Shown piece by piece: positions 13,183 through 19,538 of a DNA stretch of 19,538 nt (position 1 is its first letter; each line of letters begins with the position of its first letter). Where the stretch lies: assembly GCA_037388705.1 (NCBI GenBank), contig JARRJY010000021.1:1-19538 (forward strand). Direction: 5' to 3'. Position numbers and translations under genes: made by a program. The notes beneath the pieces were generated by a model. The model was not told the origin of the DNA, searched no databases, and worked only from the letters and a program-made list of their open reading frames with translations. Origin of the DNA: JARRJY01 sp037388705. GTDB taxonomy: Bacteria; Pseudomonadota; Gammaproteobacteria; UBA6429; Thiohalophilaceae.

Positions 13183-13908
13183 ATGCTTATTGGAAAATAT
13201 CAGTTCAGGCCCAAGTTATGGGCCATAATTTTTACATTAGTGATATTAGCCATATTTATTCGCCTGGGTTTCTGGCAACTGGACAGGGCGGATGAGAAAA
13301 GAGCCATCCAGCAGCAACAACAAAAACTAGTGGCACAAGGGTACCTGGATCTTAATGGGGGCCGCTCAGCTAAAGAAGTTTTCGAGTATCAGAAAGCGGA
13401 AGTAAGCGGCATGTTTTTAACAGACAGGATAATATTTCTGGATAATAAACCCTATAACGGTATACATGGTTATCATGTTTTAACGCCATTAAAGATTAAG
13501 GATACTAATGAATACATCCTGGTAAATCGTGGCTGGGTGCCAATGAAAATACACCGGGAAAATTTACCAGGAGTAGAAACAAGTGACAGACTGCAACATA
13601 TAAAAGGTATGATAAAGTTTCCTTCATCCCAGTTTACGCTGGGTGATGCTATAAATGAAAATAACCAGTGGCCATGGCGAATTCAATGGCTGGAAATGGA
13701 CGCTATCGAAAAACAATTAGGTGTAAGATTATTACCTTATATCCTGTTACAGGATAGCGAGGCAAACAGTGAGTTTATTCGAGACTGGAAGATAGTTATA
13801 TCGCCACCTGAAAAAAATGTTAGTTATGCCGTGCAATGGTTTTCATTTGCGTTTGTCTTGTTAGTAATTTTTATTGTCGTAAACAGCAAAAAGATTAGAA
13901 GTGAATAG
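13183..13908 (+). CDS. SURF1 family cytochrome oxidase biogenesis protein
   Basis: Inner-membrane factor implicated in heme a insertion into subunit I. Length 241 residues. It has the two-helix architecture of the family: an N-terminal helix (about 11-31, LWAIIFTLVILAIFIRLGFW) and a C-terminal helix (about 218-235), with a periplasmic domain between. Family signatures visible are LGFWQLDRADEKR right after the first helix, LDNKPYNGIHGYHVLTPL, VNRGWVP (114-120) and SPPEKNVSYAVQWFSFAF. A poor ribosome site precedes the start. It opens the second half of the cluster, followed after two bases by the Sco-like gene, so the two are certainly co-transcribed. Confidence 0.94.
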   Translation: MLIGKYQFRPKLWAIIFTLVILAIFIRLGFWQLDRADEKRAIQQQQQKLVAQGYLDLNGGRSAKEVFEYQKAEVSGMFLTDRIIFLDNKPYNGIHGYHVLTPLKIKDTNEYILVNRGWVPMKIHRENLPGVETSDRLQHIKGMIKFPSSQFTLGDAINENNQWPWRIQWLEMDAIEKQLGVRLLPYILLQDSEANSEFIRDWKIVISPPEKNVSYAVQWFSFAFVLLVIFIVVNSKKIRSE

Positions 13909-13910
13909 TC

Positions 13911-14522
13911 ATGAGTAGTGAAAACCAGCAGAAAAAGAAAATAACTTTCAAGCAAGAATTTTTAATGATGGCGCTTGTGTTCCTCGCGCCTATCATTATT
14001 TCGTGGTGGTTATATACGAACCTGGATAAGTGGCAACAGGGCGGAAGGAATAATGGTAACCTAGTTGAACCTGCCAGACTATTACAGGATGTTACCATGC
14101 ATGGCAAGACAGGAAGTAAGTTTAAGTTTTCTGACCTCAGAGGCAAATGGTTGCTGGTGCAGATTGAAAAAGCAGATTGTAACGAAACCTGCGCAAGTAA
14201 TCTTTTGAAAACACGGCAGGGGCGTTTGTCTCAGGGTGGTAATATTGGCCGTGTTCAACGTGTGTTAATTGTTACAGGGGGTCTGCAGTCAAAGCATCTT
14301 TCTGAAATACTGCATGAACATCGTGAAATGATCGTGGTTTCAGCTGACGAGAAGGCTATTGAGCAGTTTAAATTAAATCAAAATGATTCGCTTGATAGTT
14401 TGCATCGTGTATATATGGTAGATCCAAATGGCTATTACATGATGAGTTATGAAAAAGAATTTCCTGCTATTCATCTCATTAAGGATCTGCAGCACTTACT
14501 GAAATATTCACGAATTGGATAA
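13911..14522 (+). CDS. Sco-like membrane-anchored cytochrome oxidase assembly protein
   Basis: A 203-residue protein with one N-terminal helix (about 17-36, FLMMALVFLAPIIISWWLY) and a periplasmic thioredoxin-like domain. LRGKWLLVQIEKADCNETC resembles the active-site strand of Sco/SenC copper chaperones, with a CxxxC pair (C90, C94). SLHRVYMVDPNGYYMMSY supplies a histidine (H165) where Sco proteins have their third copper ligand. KTRQGRLSQGGNIGRVQRVLIV fits the transmembrane assembly proteins found after SURF1 in gammaproteobacterial clusters. A role in copper or thiol handling for the CuA site is inferred. In many genomes ctaA follows this gene; here ctaB comes directly, 21 bases later. Confidence 0.8.
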   Translation: MSSENQQKKKITFKQEFLMMALVFLAPIIISWWLYTNLDKWQQGGRNNGNLVEPARLLQDVTMHGKTGSKFKFSDLRGKWLLVQIEKADCNETCASNLLKTRQGRLSQGGNIGRVQRVLIVTGGLQSKHLSEILHEHREMIVVSADEKAIEQFKLNQNDSLDSLHRVYMVDPNGYYMMSYEKEFPAIHLIKDLQHLLKYSRIG

Positions 14523-14543
14523 TTGACTAGTTGAGAAATTATT

Positions 14544-15470
14544 ATGAACCAGAGTAAAGATTCTCAAATAGCAGAAAATAGTAAGCACGGATTTTTCAGT
14601 TACTGGTGTGACTATTACGAGTTATGTAAACCACGCGTAGTCATGTTACTGGTATTTACTGCTGTTATCGGCATGTTCCTGGCGGTTCCACCAGCGATAA
14701 CACCTGACTGGGGTTTAATCCTTATTGCCTCGATTGGTATCGGTCTGGCATCAGCGTCTGCTGCCGCCATTAACCAGATCGTGGATCAAAAGATCGACGC
14801 AGAAATGAAACGCACCGAGCAACGTCCACTACCAACAGGACATATCACCAACAAACAGGCATTATTCTTTTCCTTAATCATTGGTATTCTGTCAATGGTG
14901 ATCCTGGATGTGTTTGTTAATCGTTTAACCGCTGTATTAACTCTGCTGTCTTTAATCGGTTACGCGATTGTTTATACCATGTACCTGAAACGTGCGACTC
15001 CACAGAACATTGTGATAGGTGGTGCAGCAGGTGCCGCGCCGCCGGTACTGGGCTGGACAGCAATGACGGGTACAGTTGATCCGAACAGCCTGTTGTTGTT
15101 CCTTATTATATATACATGGACTCCACCACATTTCTGGGCCCTGGCTATCCATCGTCGTGACGAGTATGCAAAGGTTGATGTGCCCATGCTGCCGGTGACA
15201 CATGGCATACCCTTTACCCGTCTCCAGGTCCTGCTCTATACCATTATTATGTTTATTGTTACGTTGTTGCCCTACCTGACTCGCATGAGTGGCTTGTTCT
15301 ACCTGGTTGGGGCAGTCATTTCTGGCGGTATTTTCCTCAAGTACGCTATCCAGATGCAGTCAGGCAAGGATCCCAGAATTGCCATGAAAACGTTTGGCTA
15401 TTCAATCATTTACTTAATGATTATTTTTGCCTTACTGCTTATTGATCACTATTTACCGCTGTTCTTCTAA
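14544..15470 (+). CDS. cyoE: Protoheme IX farnesyltransferase (heme O synthase, CtaB/CyoE)
   Basis: Integral membrane prenyltransferase that converts heme b to heme O, the precursor of heme A. Length 308 residues, with nine or so helices. First Asp-rich motif: NQIVDQKIDAEMKRTEQRPLPTG (N77, D81, D85). Further family signatures: YAIVYTMYLKRATPQNIVIGG, then GAAPPVLGW, then the second motif region YTWTPPHFWALAIHRRDEY followed by VPMLPVTHG. These separate it clearly from UbiA. It is the last gene of the aa3 cluster. No ctaA accompanies it, and no strong intrinsic terminator follows before the cbb3 regulatory region. Confidence 0.97.
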   Translation: MNQSKDSQIAENSKHGFFSYWCDYYELCKPRVVMLLVFTAVIGMFLAVPPAITPDWGLILIASIGIGLASASAAAINQIVDQKIDAEMKRTEQRPLPTGHITNKQALFFSLIIGILSMVILDVFVNRLTAVLTLLSLIGYAIVYTMYLKRATPQNIVIGGAAGAAPPVLGWTAMTGTVDPNSLLLFLIIYTWTPPHFWALAIHRRDEYAKVDVPMLPVTHGIPFTRLQVLLYTIIMFIVTLLPYLTRMSGLFYLVGAVISGGIFLKYAIQMQSGKDPRIAMKTFGYSIIYLMIIFALLLIDHYLPLFF

Positions 15471-15570
15471 TGCCAGTTTTAGGAAATTTCCTTGAGGCAA
15501 GAATTCTATAAGCCTTTGATTTTGTAAGTGAAGAAAAAATTACAGGTTGGTCTATACTTCCTTTTTCCTA

Positions 15571-15587
15571 ATGCAGCTTGCCTGCAT
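15571..15587. promoter_or_regulatory. Inverted repeat ATGCAG-N5-CTGCAT upstream of ccoN
   Basis: A perfect 6-bp inverted repeat with a 5-base spacer, centred at 15579. It lies about 40 bp upstream of the start that would follow the TATACT at 15607-15612, an activator-like distance. No regulator is recognised. Confidence 0.3.
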
Positions 15588-15600
15588 GTCTTGAATTAAT

Positions 15601-15622
15601 TTACAATATACTAATATTGTAA
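15601..15622. promoter_or_regulatory. Perfect 9-bp inverted repeat upstream of ccoN
   Basis: TTACAATAT-N4-ATATTGTAA is a perfect inverted repeat. It contains a -10-like TATACT (15607-15612) at its centre, so a protein bound here would cover the promoter. It does not match FNR/ANR (TTGAT-N4-ATCAA). Its regulator is unknown. Confidence 0.5.
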
Positions 15623-15629
15623 TATAACA

Positions 15630-15667
15630 GAGGGTTCTGCTTGGTTATTCCACTGGGCAGAGCCCTC
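15630..15667 (+). other. Strong stem-loop in the ccoN leader
   Basis: GAGGGTTCTGC (15630-15640) pairs with GCAGAGCCCTC (15657-15667) over 11 pairs including one G-U wobble, around a 16-base loop. It is not followed by a T-tract. It ends 36 bases before the ccoN ATG. It could stabilise the ccoNOQP message. CCTC in its 3' arm could also pair with the ccoN ribosome site GAGG (15693-15696). Confidence 0.55.
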
Positions 15668-15703
15668 CTCATATTTAACCCTAGGAAATTGTGAGGCACC
15701 AGA

Positions 15704-17155
15704 ATGGCGCATTCGACAGCACGGGCAGAACAATACAATTTTGACATAGTCCGTAAGTTCACCATTATGACACTGGTTTGGGGCGTGCTTGGCATGACGG
15801 CAGGTTTGTACATTGGTTCAGAGCTGGCTTTCCCTTTCCTTAACTTTGATATCCCGGAAATCACCTTCGGACGTCTTCGTCCAGTCCACACTACCCTGGT
15901 TATTTTTGGTTTTGGCGGTAGTGCCCTGTTTGCTACATCTTATTATGTAGTACAGCGTACCTGTCAGGCCCGGCTAGCTGGTGGTGCATGGGCCAACTTT
16001 ACTTTCTGGGGCTGGCAGATTTCTGTTGGTACAGCGGCGCTTTCATACCTGTTTGGTTACACACAGGGTCGTGAATATGCGGAAATGGTATGGCAAATCG
16101 ATTTATTGATTGCAGTAACCTGGGTAGCGTACCTGTTTATCTACGTGGGTACTATTCGTAAACGTAGCCAGCCACATATCTATGTTGCCAACTGGTTCTT
16201 CATCGCCTTTATCCTGGCGACAGCACTACTGCACATCTTTAACAATATGGCGGTGCCGGTAAACCTGATGAGCCTGAGCTCATACAGCTTGCATTCAGGT
16301 GTCCAGGATGCCATGACGCAGTGGTGGTATGGTCATAATGCGGTAGGCTTCTTCCTGACGGCAGCCTTCCTTGGCATGATGTATTACTTCGTTCCCAAGC
16401 AGGCAGGTCGCCCGGTTTACTCATACCGTCTGTCTATCATCCACTTCTGGGCGTTAATCTTCCTGTATATGTGGGTTGGTGGACACCACCTTCACTGGAC
16501 CGCGTTACCAGACTGGACTTCTACACTGGCAGCAACATTCTCTATTCTGCTGCTGCTACCTTCCTGGGGTGGCATGATCAACGGCATCATGACCTTATCA
16601 GGTGCCTGGGACAAGCTGCGTACTGACCCGATCGTTCGCTTTATGATCGTATCGTTATCGTTCTACGGTATGTCGACCTTCGAAGGTCCAATGATGTCAC
16701 TGAAGAGTGTTAACGCGTTGTCTCACTACACCGACTGGACCATTGGTCACGTACATTCTGGTGCGCTAGGTTGGGTAGCGATGATTTCATTCGGTTCACT
16801 TTACCACCTGATCCCTCGTTTATGGGAAACCAAGATGTACAGTGAAAAACTGATATTTGCCCACTTCTGGTTGGCAACCATCGGTATCGTTCTGTACATC
16901 AGTGCCCTGTGGGTTGCCGGTATCGGTCAAGGCCTGTTGTTACGTGCCTTCGATGACTACGGTAACCTGGCTTACACCTTCGTAGAAACAGTTAGCTTCC
17001 TTAACATGCCGTATATCGTACGTGCGCTGGGTGGCTTGTTCTTTGTCGCAGGTATTGTCCTTATGGCTTACAACACCTTTATGACAATTCGCCAGGCGAA
17101 AAAAGAACAGGCAGAAATGGAAGCAAAAATTGCCGCGAAAATGGCTCAAGCATAA
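15704..17155 (+). CDS. ccoN: cbb3-type cytochrome c oxidase subunit I CcoN
   Basis: Catalytic subunit of the high-affinity C-family heme-copper oxidase used at low oxygen. Length 483 residues, twelve helices. By alignment offset to the structurally known P. stutzeri enzyme, the ligands are H62 and H351 (low-spin heme b), H211, H261 and H262 (CuB), and H349 (heme b3). The cross-linked tyrosine Y255 lies in LIFLYMWVGGHHLHW, and E327 in STFEGPMMS. All are present, so it should be active. The C-terminal tail is Lys/Ala-rich and helical (KKEQAEMEAKIAAKMAQA). The ribosome site GTGAGG precedes the ATG. The operon continues with ccoO after 18 bases. Confidence 0.98.
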   Translation: MAHSTARAEQYNFDIVRKFTIMTLVWGVLGMTAGLYIGSELAFPFLNFDIPEITFGRLRPVHTTLVIFGFGGSALFATSYYVVQRTCQARLAGGAWANFTFWGWQISVGTAALSYLFGYTQGREYAEMVWQIDLLIAVTWVAYLFIYVGTIRKRSQPHIYVANWFFIAFILATALLHIFNNMAVPVNLMSLSSYSLHSGVQDAMTQWWYGHNAVGFFLTAAFLGMMYYFVPKQAGRPVYSYRLSIIHFWALIFLYMWVGGHHLHWTALPDWTSTLAATFSILLLLPSWGGMINGIMTLSGAWDKLRTDPIVRFMIVSLSFYGMSTFEGPMMSLKSVNALSHYTDWTIGHVHSGALGWVAMISFGSLYHLIPRLWETKMYSEKLIFAHFWLATIGIVLYISALWVAGIGQGLLLRAFDDYGNLAYTFVETVSFLNMPYIVRALGGLFFVAGIVLMAYNTFMTIRQAKKEQAEMEAKIAAKMAQA

Positions 17156-17173
17156 TCGGCGGGAAGAATAATC

Positions 17174-17923
17174 ATGAAACATGAAACGATAGAAACAAAC
17201 GCTGGATGGCTTATCGCGCTGACGATGATCGTTATCAGTATCGGTGGCCTGGTTGAAATCGTACCTCTTTACTTTATCGATAGCACAATTGAAGAAGTAA
17301 AAGTAAACGGTAAAGATACCATTCGTCCTTACACTGCACTGGAACAACGTGGTCGTGACCTGTATATCCGTGAGGGTTGTTATTTATGCCACTCGCAAAT
17401 GATTCGTCCTTTCCGTGATGAAGCTTTACGTTATGGCCACTACTCGCTGGCAGCCGAGTCCAAGTTTGATCACCCGTTCCAATGGGGGTCAAAACGAACT
17501 GGTCCTGACCTGGCTCGTGTAGGTAATAAGTATTCCAACGAATGGCACGTACAACACCTGACGGCACCACGATCAGTTGTTCCGGAATCAATCATGCCGA
17601 ACTATCCATGGCTGGCAAAAAATAAACTGGAATATAAAGACATTGCTGATCGTATGCGTGCACTGAAAATGGTTGGCGTACCTTACTCGGAAACAAAAGC
17701 CGAGTTTGACGCCAATGTTGAACGTTTCGGTAAAGATGTTGCAGAGCAACTGGACATCAACAAAGCTGAAGAAAACCTGATTGCGCAGGCTGAAGCAGGT
17801 AACTTTGACGGTAACAAAGGTGAAATCACCGAGATGGATGCCCTCGTAGCTTATTTGCAGGTACTGGGTACCATGGTTGATTTCAGCAAGTTTGATGACG
17901 GCCACTTTACACAATACCGCTAA
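17174..17923 (+). CDS. ccoO: cbb3-type cytochrome c oxidase subunit II CcoO
   Basis: Membrane-anchored monoheme cytochrome c that relays electrons from CcoP to CcoN. Length 249 residues, toward the long end for the family. N-terminal helix about 11-33 (GWLIALTMIVISIGGLVEIVPL). Heme c motif CYLCH (C69, C72, H73) within YIREGCYLCHSQMIRPFRDE, the CcoO signature. The axial methionine is M141 in PESIMPNYPWL. A later segment (about 178-232) is acidic and ends in MDALVAYLQVLGT, as usual. Good ribosome site GGGAAG. ccoQ follows after 15 bases. Confidence 0.98.
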   Translation: MKHETIETNAGWLIALTMIVISIGGLVEIVPLYFIDSTIEEVKVNGKDTIRPYTALEQRGRDLYIREGCYLCHSQMIRPFRDEALRYGHYSLAAESKFDHPFQWGSKRTGPDLARVGNKYSNEWHVQHLTAPRSVVPESIMPNYPWLAKNKLEYKDIADRMRALKMVGVPYSETKAEFDANVERFGKDVAEQLDINKAEENLIAQAEAGNFDGNKGEITEMDALVAYLQVLGTMVDFSKFDDGHFTQYR

Positions 17924-17938
17924 TATTATGGGTGAGTC

Positions 17939-18157
17939 ATGTTTGACTGGTTAATGTGGTTCACCCGTATGGAAAACACCAAGCCTTTTGTATTGGTGTT
18001 GTTCTTCGTAACGTTCGTATTGATTTTGTTGTATGTTTTTACCGGCAAAAAACGCACAAAACGACTGGAATCATATAAAAACATACCGCTTGATGATGAA
18101 GAAGATTTAGATGCAGAGCATCGTAAGGAACTGAACCATGAGCACAGAAAAGACTAA
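17939..18157 (+). CDS. ccoQ: cbb3-type cytochrome c oxidase subunit CcoQ/FixQ
   Basis: Small single-helix subunit thought to stabilise the cbb3 complex. Length 72 residues, a little longer than many. Helix about 16-36 (PFVLVLFFVTFVLILLYVFTG), then KKRTKRLESYKNIPLDDEE, the basic-to-acidic tail typical of CcoQ. The tail is extended with Glu/His/Arg-rich repeats (AEHRKELNHEHRKD). Its last 20 bases overlap the start of ccoP, so the two are probably translationally coupled. Confidence 0.93.
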   Translation: MFDWLMWFTRMENTKPFVLVLFFVTFVLILLYVFTGKKRTKRLESYKNIPLDDEEDLDAEHRKELNHEHRKD

Positions 18158-19052
18158 ACAAACTGTACAAACCACAGGTCATGCCTGGGATGGTGACCTG
18201 CAGGAATTTAATAACCCGCTGCCTTCCTGGTGGTTATGGGGCTTTTATGCCACGGTAGTATTTGCCCTGGTTTACTGGGTGCTTTACCCGGCCTGGCCAG
18301 TTGGTAATACCTTTACCAAGGGCACCATGAATGACATTACCTATAAGACCGCGGATGGCAAAGAAGTCACTACCCACTGGAATACGCGTTCTTTGTTAAT
18401 GAAGGAATTAGAGGAAGCGCGCGAAGCCCAGGCTAAGTATATTGAAGAGCTGAAAACAGCATCATATGCTGATATTAAATCCAGCGATGACAAGACTGCG
18501 TTTGTCTATTCAAAAGCAAAAGTTCTGTTTGCTGATAACTGTGCGGCCTGTCATCAGAATGGTGGTGGCGGTGTAATAGGCGCTTATCCTAACCTGGCAG
18601 ATGACGCCTGGTTATGGGGTGGTAGCTTTGAAAAAATTCAGGAGTCTATCACCAACGGTCATAATGGCGCGATGCCCAGCTTTAAGAAAAGCTTGAACGA
18701 AGCACAAATCAGTGATGTGGCAGATTACGTCCTGAGTATTTCTGGCCACGAAGTTGATGCACAAGCAGCTCAACGAGGTAAAGCCGTATTTACTGGAGCA
18801 GGTGGATGCTTTGCCTGTCATGGTGCTGATGCAAAAGGTCAGATCTCAATGGGTTCGGCAAACTTAACAGATAGCATCTGGACCATTGCTAATGTATCAG
18901 GCAGTAAAGATATGGCAATTAAAAAAGCAGCTATTGTTAAAGTCGTGACTGATGGCAAGACTCGCGTAATGCCTGCCTGGAAAGGTCGTTTAAGCGATAC
19001 GGAAATCAAGATACTGACTTTCTATGTACATGAGTTAGGTGGAGGAAAATAA
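18138..19052 (+). CDS. ccoP: cbb3-type cytochrome c oxidase subunit III CcoP (diheme)
   Basis: Membrane-anchored diheme cytochrome c that accepts electrons from soluble cytochrome c and hands them to CcoO. Length 304 residues. N-terminal FixP-type region with HAWDGDLQEFNNPLPSWW (15-32) and one helix (about 32-52). A charged linker (about 85-110) leads to the first heme domain, CAACH (C135, C138, H139) with M179 in GAMPSF. The second domain has CFACH (C224, C227, H228) with M278 in RVMPAW. Only one helix is seen, so it is the single-anchor form. The start lies inside ccoQ; the ATG at 18138 gives the complete FixP N-terminus. Confidence 0.98.
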   Translation: MSTEKTKQTVQTTGHAWDGDLQEFNNPLPSWWLWGFYATVVFALVYWVLYPAWPVGNTFTKGTMNDITYKTADGKEVTTHWNTRSLLMKELEEAREAQAKYIEELKTASYADIKSSDDKTAFVYSKAKVLFADNCAACHQNGGGGVIGAYPNLADDAWLWGGSFEKIQESITNGHNGAMPSFKKSLNEAQISDVADYVLSISGHEVDAQAAQRGKAVFTGAGGCFACHGADAKGQISMGSANLTDSIWTIANVSGSKDMAIKKAAIVKVVTDGKTRVMPAWKGRLSDTEIKILTFYVHELGGGK

Positions 19053-19089
19053 GCCTGTCTGATTCGTTGTTACATTAAGGTAATTACCG

Positions 19090-19121
19090 GGAGGGACGTG
19101 GTTTCTGCGTACCCTCCTTTT
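19090..19121 (+). terminator. Terminator or attenuator between ccoP and ccoG
   Basis: GGAGGG (19090-19095) pairs with CCCTCC (19112-19117), with ACG/CGT extending the stem past a bulged A. TTTT then G (19118-19121) follows. The short T-run suggests partial termination, which would leave ccoG expressed below the structural genes. Confidence 0.65.
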
Positions 19122-19143
19122 GTGTCTATAGGTTTTCAAAAAA

Positions 19144-19538
19144 ATGCCTGATCAATTCAAACAACATGGTGATTTGTACCAGAGCCGTATCGAGATTTTT
19201 CCCCGCTCGGTAAAAGGTCGTTTTCGTAACCTGAAATATGGAATACTGGCACTTGCGTATAGCGTGTACTTCTTGTTGCCATGGCTACGCTGGGAACGCT
19301 CAACAGGACCTGACCAGGCAGTACTGTTTGATATTGTTCATCGTCGTTTTTATATATTTGATCTCACGGTATATGCACAGGATATTTTCTGGCTCGCCGG
19401 GTTCCTGGTTATCGCCGCTTTTTTGCTTTTTTTCGTGACTGGTATAGCTGGCCGGGTGTTTTGTGGTTACTTCTGTTTTCAAACTCTCTGGACCGATGTG
19501 TTCATGTTGATTGAGCGTCTTGTCCAGGGTGATCGCAA
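19144..19538 (+). CDS. ccoG: Cytochrome c oxidase accessory protein CcoG (5' part)
   Basis: Polyferredoxin-like membrane protein (RdxA/FixG family) involved in copper handling for cbb3 oxidase assembly. 131 codons are visible and the frame stays open at the right window edge. The start matches the family: YQSRIEIFPRSVKGRFRNLK, then a first helix (about 32-46), PWLRWER (46-52), GPDQAVLFDIVHRRFYIF, and helices about 80-103. The segment GRVFCGYFCFQTLWTDVFM (103-121) carries C107 and C111; many relatives have CxxxCPQT where this has CFQT. The Fe-S ferredoxin part and the Ig-like C-terminus lie outside. The start at 19144 has only a weak ribosome site. It follows ccoP across a terminator-like hairpin, its usual position. 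Confidence 0.93.
   Translation, partial: MPDQFKQHGDLYQSRIEIFPRSVKGRFRNLKYGILALAYSVYFLLPWLRWERSTGPDQAVLFDIVHRRFYIFDLTVYAQDIFWLAGFLVIAAFLLFFVTGIAGRVFCGYFCFQTLWTDVFMLIERLVQGDR

Noticed and set aside
15516..15529. FNR/ANR box upstream of ccoN (TTGATTTTGTAAGT)
   Set aside because: Only the left half TTGAT matches; the right half has none of ATCAA. It lies about 42 bp before a start predicted from TATACT at 15553-15558, so a half-site role is possible but not supported.
16940..17347. 135-codon open frame on the minus strand across the ccoN/ccoO junction
   Set aside because: Shadow of ccoN and ccoO, with a composition (many Phe, Cys, Arg) typical of antisense translation.

Overview
The window carries housekeeping and respiratory genes of a gammaproteobacterium. 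This is judged from the gene content and order: ubiA; comF back to back with a bio operon; a caa3-type oxidase cluster with an inverted DUF2909 gene; and ccoNOQP followed by ccoG. It is also judged from regulatory sites of gammaproteobacterial type (CRP-like and BirA-like). The presence of both a caa3-type oxidase and a cbb3 oxidase indicates an aerobe that also respires at low oxygen. The sequence does not let me name a genus. No tRNA, rRNA, CRISPR array, insertion sequence or phage gene was seen.

Layout. (1) 1-2858: the 3' end of an AT-rich membrane-protein gene of unknown function, a 30-bp imperfect palindrome, ubiA (ubiquinone synthesis), a small outer-membrane beta-barrel gene behind a perfect-core CRP-type site, and on the minus strand a comF gene broken by a frameshift. 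(2) 2848-7926: a BirA-type operator overlapping the -35 box of a strong promoter, then a tightly packed operon: unknown four-helix membrane protein, bioB, bioF, bioH, bioC, bioD. The genes overlap or nearly touch. bioA is not in the window. (3) 7927-8390: a 464-bp AT-rich gene-free stretch with several inverted repeats, including a near-perfect 22-bp palindrome just downstream of a candidate promoter. (4) 8391-15470: the aa3/caa3 oxidase cluster. It runs coxB (CuA subunit fused to a cytochrome c domain), coxA, a 30-residue single-helix ORF, ctaG, coxC, a bidirectional terminator, DUF2909 on the minus strand, SURF1, a Sco-like membrane protein and cyoE/ctaB (heme O synthase). ctaA (heme A synthase), often found just before ctaB, is absent here. 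(5) 15471-15703: a regulatory region with three successive inverted repeats. (6) 15704-19538: ccoN, ccoO, ccoQ, ccoP, a terminator or attenuator, and the 5' part of ccoG.

How the genes work together. BioC and BioH open and close the pimeloyl-ACP pathway; BioF, BioD and BioB then build the biotin rings, and the BirA-like operator probably links this to biotin supply. UbiA makes the quinone that feeds the electron transport chain. The caa3 enzyme, with its own tethered cytochrome c, and the high-affinity cbb3 enzyme are two alternative terminal oxidases. CtaG, SURF1, the Sco-like protein, CtaB and CcoG supply copper and heme or otherwise support their assembly.

The most unusual points are the uncharacterised membrane protein at the head of the bio operon, the frameshifted comF, the unannotated 30-residue ORF between coxA and ctaG, and the palindromes upstream of both oxidase operons. 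No clearly novel multi-gene system was found; most of the window is ordinary metabolism.
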